This document shows, piece by piece, positions 63,955-64,000 of a stretch of 64,000 bases of DNA; position 1 is the first letter of the stretch, and each line of letters starts with the position of its first letter. The notes beneath the pieces are model-generated. The model was not told where the DNA came from, ran no database searches, and worked only from the letters and a program-made list of their open reading frames with translations. The DNA is from an uncultured Alphaproteobacteria bacterium (lineage in GTDB: Bacteria > Pseudomonadota > Alphaproteobacteria > HIMB59 > GCA-002718135). Both the position numbers and the translations under genes were made by a program. The DNA lies in assembly GCA_902540265.1 (NCBI GenBank), contig CACBLW010000007.1, positions 21,465-85,464 of the forward strand. The letters are read 5' to 3'.

Positions 63955-64000
63955 TTTTGGTAATGAAGAATTTCATGCTTACCCAGATAAATCTCTTTAT
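63935..64000 (+). CDS. pdeM: Ligase-associated phosphoesterase (PdeM-like), N-terminal fragment
   Basis: From ATG 63935 a frame overlapping the helicase end by 20 bp reads MYYQLINFGNEEFHAYPDKSLY and runs off the window. Metallophosphoesterases of this cluster begin with a comparable strand pattern ending in x-P-x-x-A/S-L-Y-W. The three preceding members of the set make this the expected fourth gene, but only 22 codons are visible. Confidence 0.6.
   Translation, partial: MYYQLINFGNEEFHAYPDKSLY

Overview
The window reads as part of a small, AT-rich, densely packed alphaproteobacterial chromosome. The support is gene content and order: smc/DsbA-like/DciA-like/mutY, ispH-thrB-rnhA, an F0 operon with paired b' and b subunits, and a CcrM-type GANTC methylase. 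Low GC, very short gaps, overlapping convergent genes and trimmed proteins suggest a streamlined marine lineage of SAR11 or HIMB59/AEGEAN-169 type; that placement is inference. I see no rRNA, tRNA, CRISPR array, IS element or integrase, and no gene-free stretch longer than 300 bases.

Layout. (1) 1-15260 is a catabolic region. It holds a partial GlcD/Dld-type FAD oxidase, an Ldh_2 dehydrogenase, a serine hydrolase, a DMT permease and xylulokinase. Next comes a minus-strand polyol operon: binding protein, two permeases, a short DUF2160-like membrane protein, a xylitol/sorbitol-type dehydrogenase, a mannitol/arabitol-type dehydrogenase and a GMC oxidoreductase. A divergent SDR plus a second GMC enzyme follow. 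Polyols would be imported, oxidised to ketoses and phosphorylated by XylB. The cluster has no ATPase gene. The divergent promoter region carries a perfect 16-bp palindrome and two spaced inverted repeats, and an intrinsic terminator separates the binding-protein gene from the permeases.

(2) 15310-25431 is core housekeeping: YceI, rnhA, thrB, ispH, F0 ATP synthase genes, a short SMC, a DsbA-like thioredoxin, a DciA-like protein and mutY. (3) 25433-37724 is nearly the whole purine pathway (purQ, a PurS-PurL fusion, purM, N, F, D, C, K, E), then a GuaB lacking its CBS module and a GNAT-like protein.

(4) 37844-51886 holds a MATE exporter, then a 12.6-kb one-strand operon. It encodes two paralogous two-partner-secretion exoproteins carrying FG-GAP-like propeller repeats and YDG domains, their TpsB porin, an orphan LivK-like periplasmic binding protein and an exported histidine phosphatase. 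This is the most unusual part of the window.

(5) 51883-64000 holds ccrM with clustered GANTC sites in its promoter, a minus-strand operon (udg, slt, moaB, rnhB) ending in a strong terminator, a TPR protein with ispE, and the four-gene ligase-associated DNA-repair set (ligase, MBL exonuclease, DEXH helicase and the first codons of a PdeM-like phosphoesterase).
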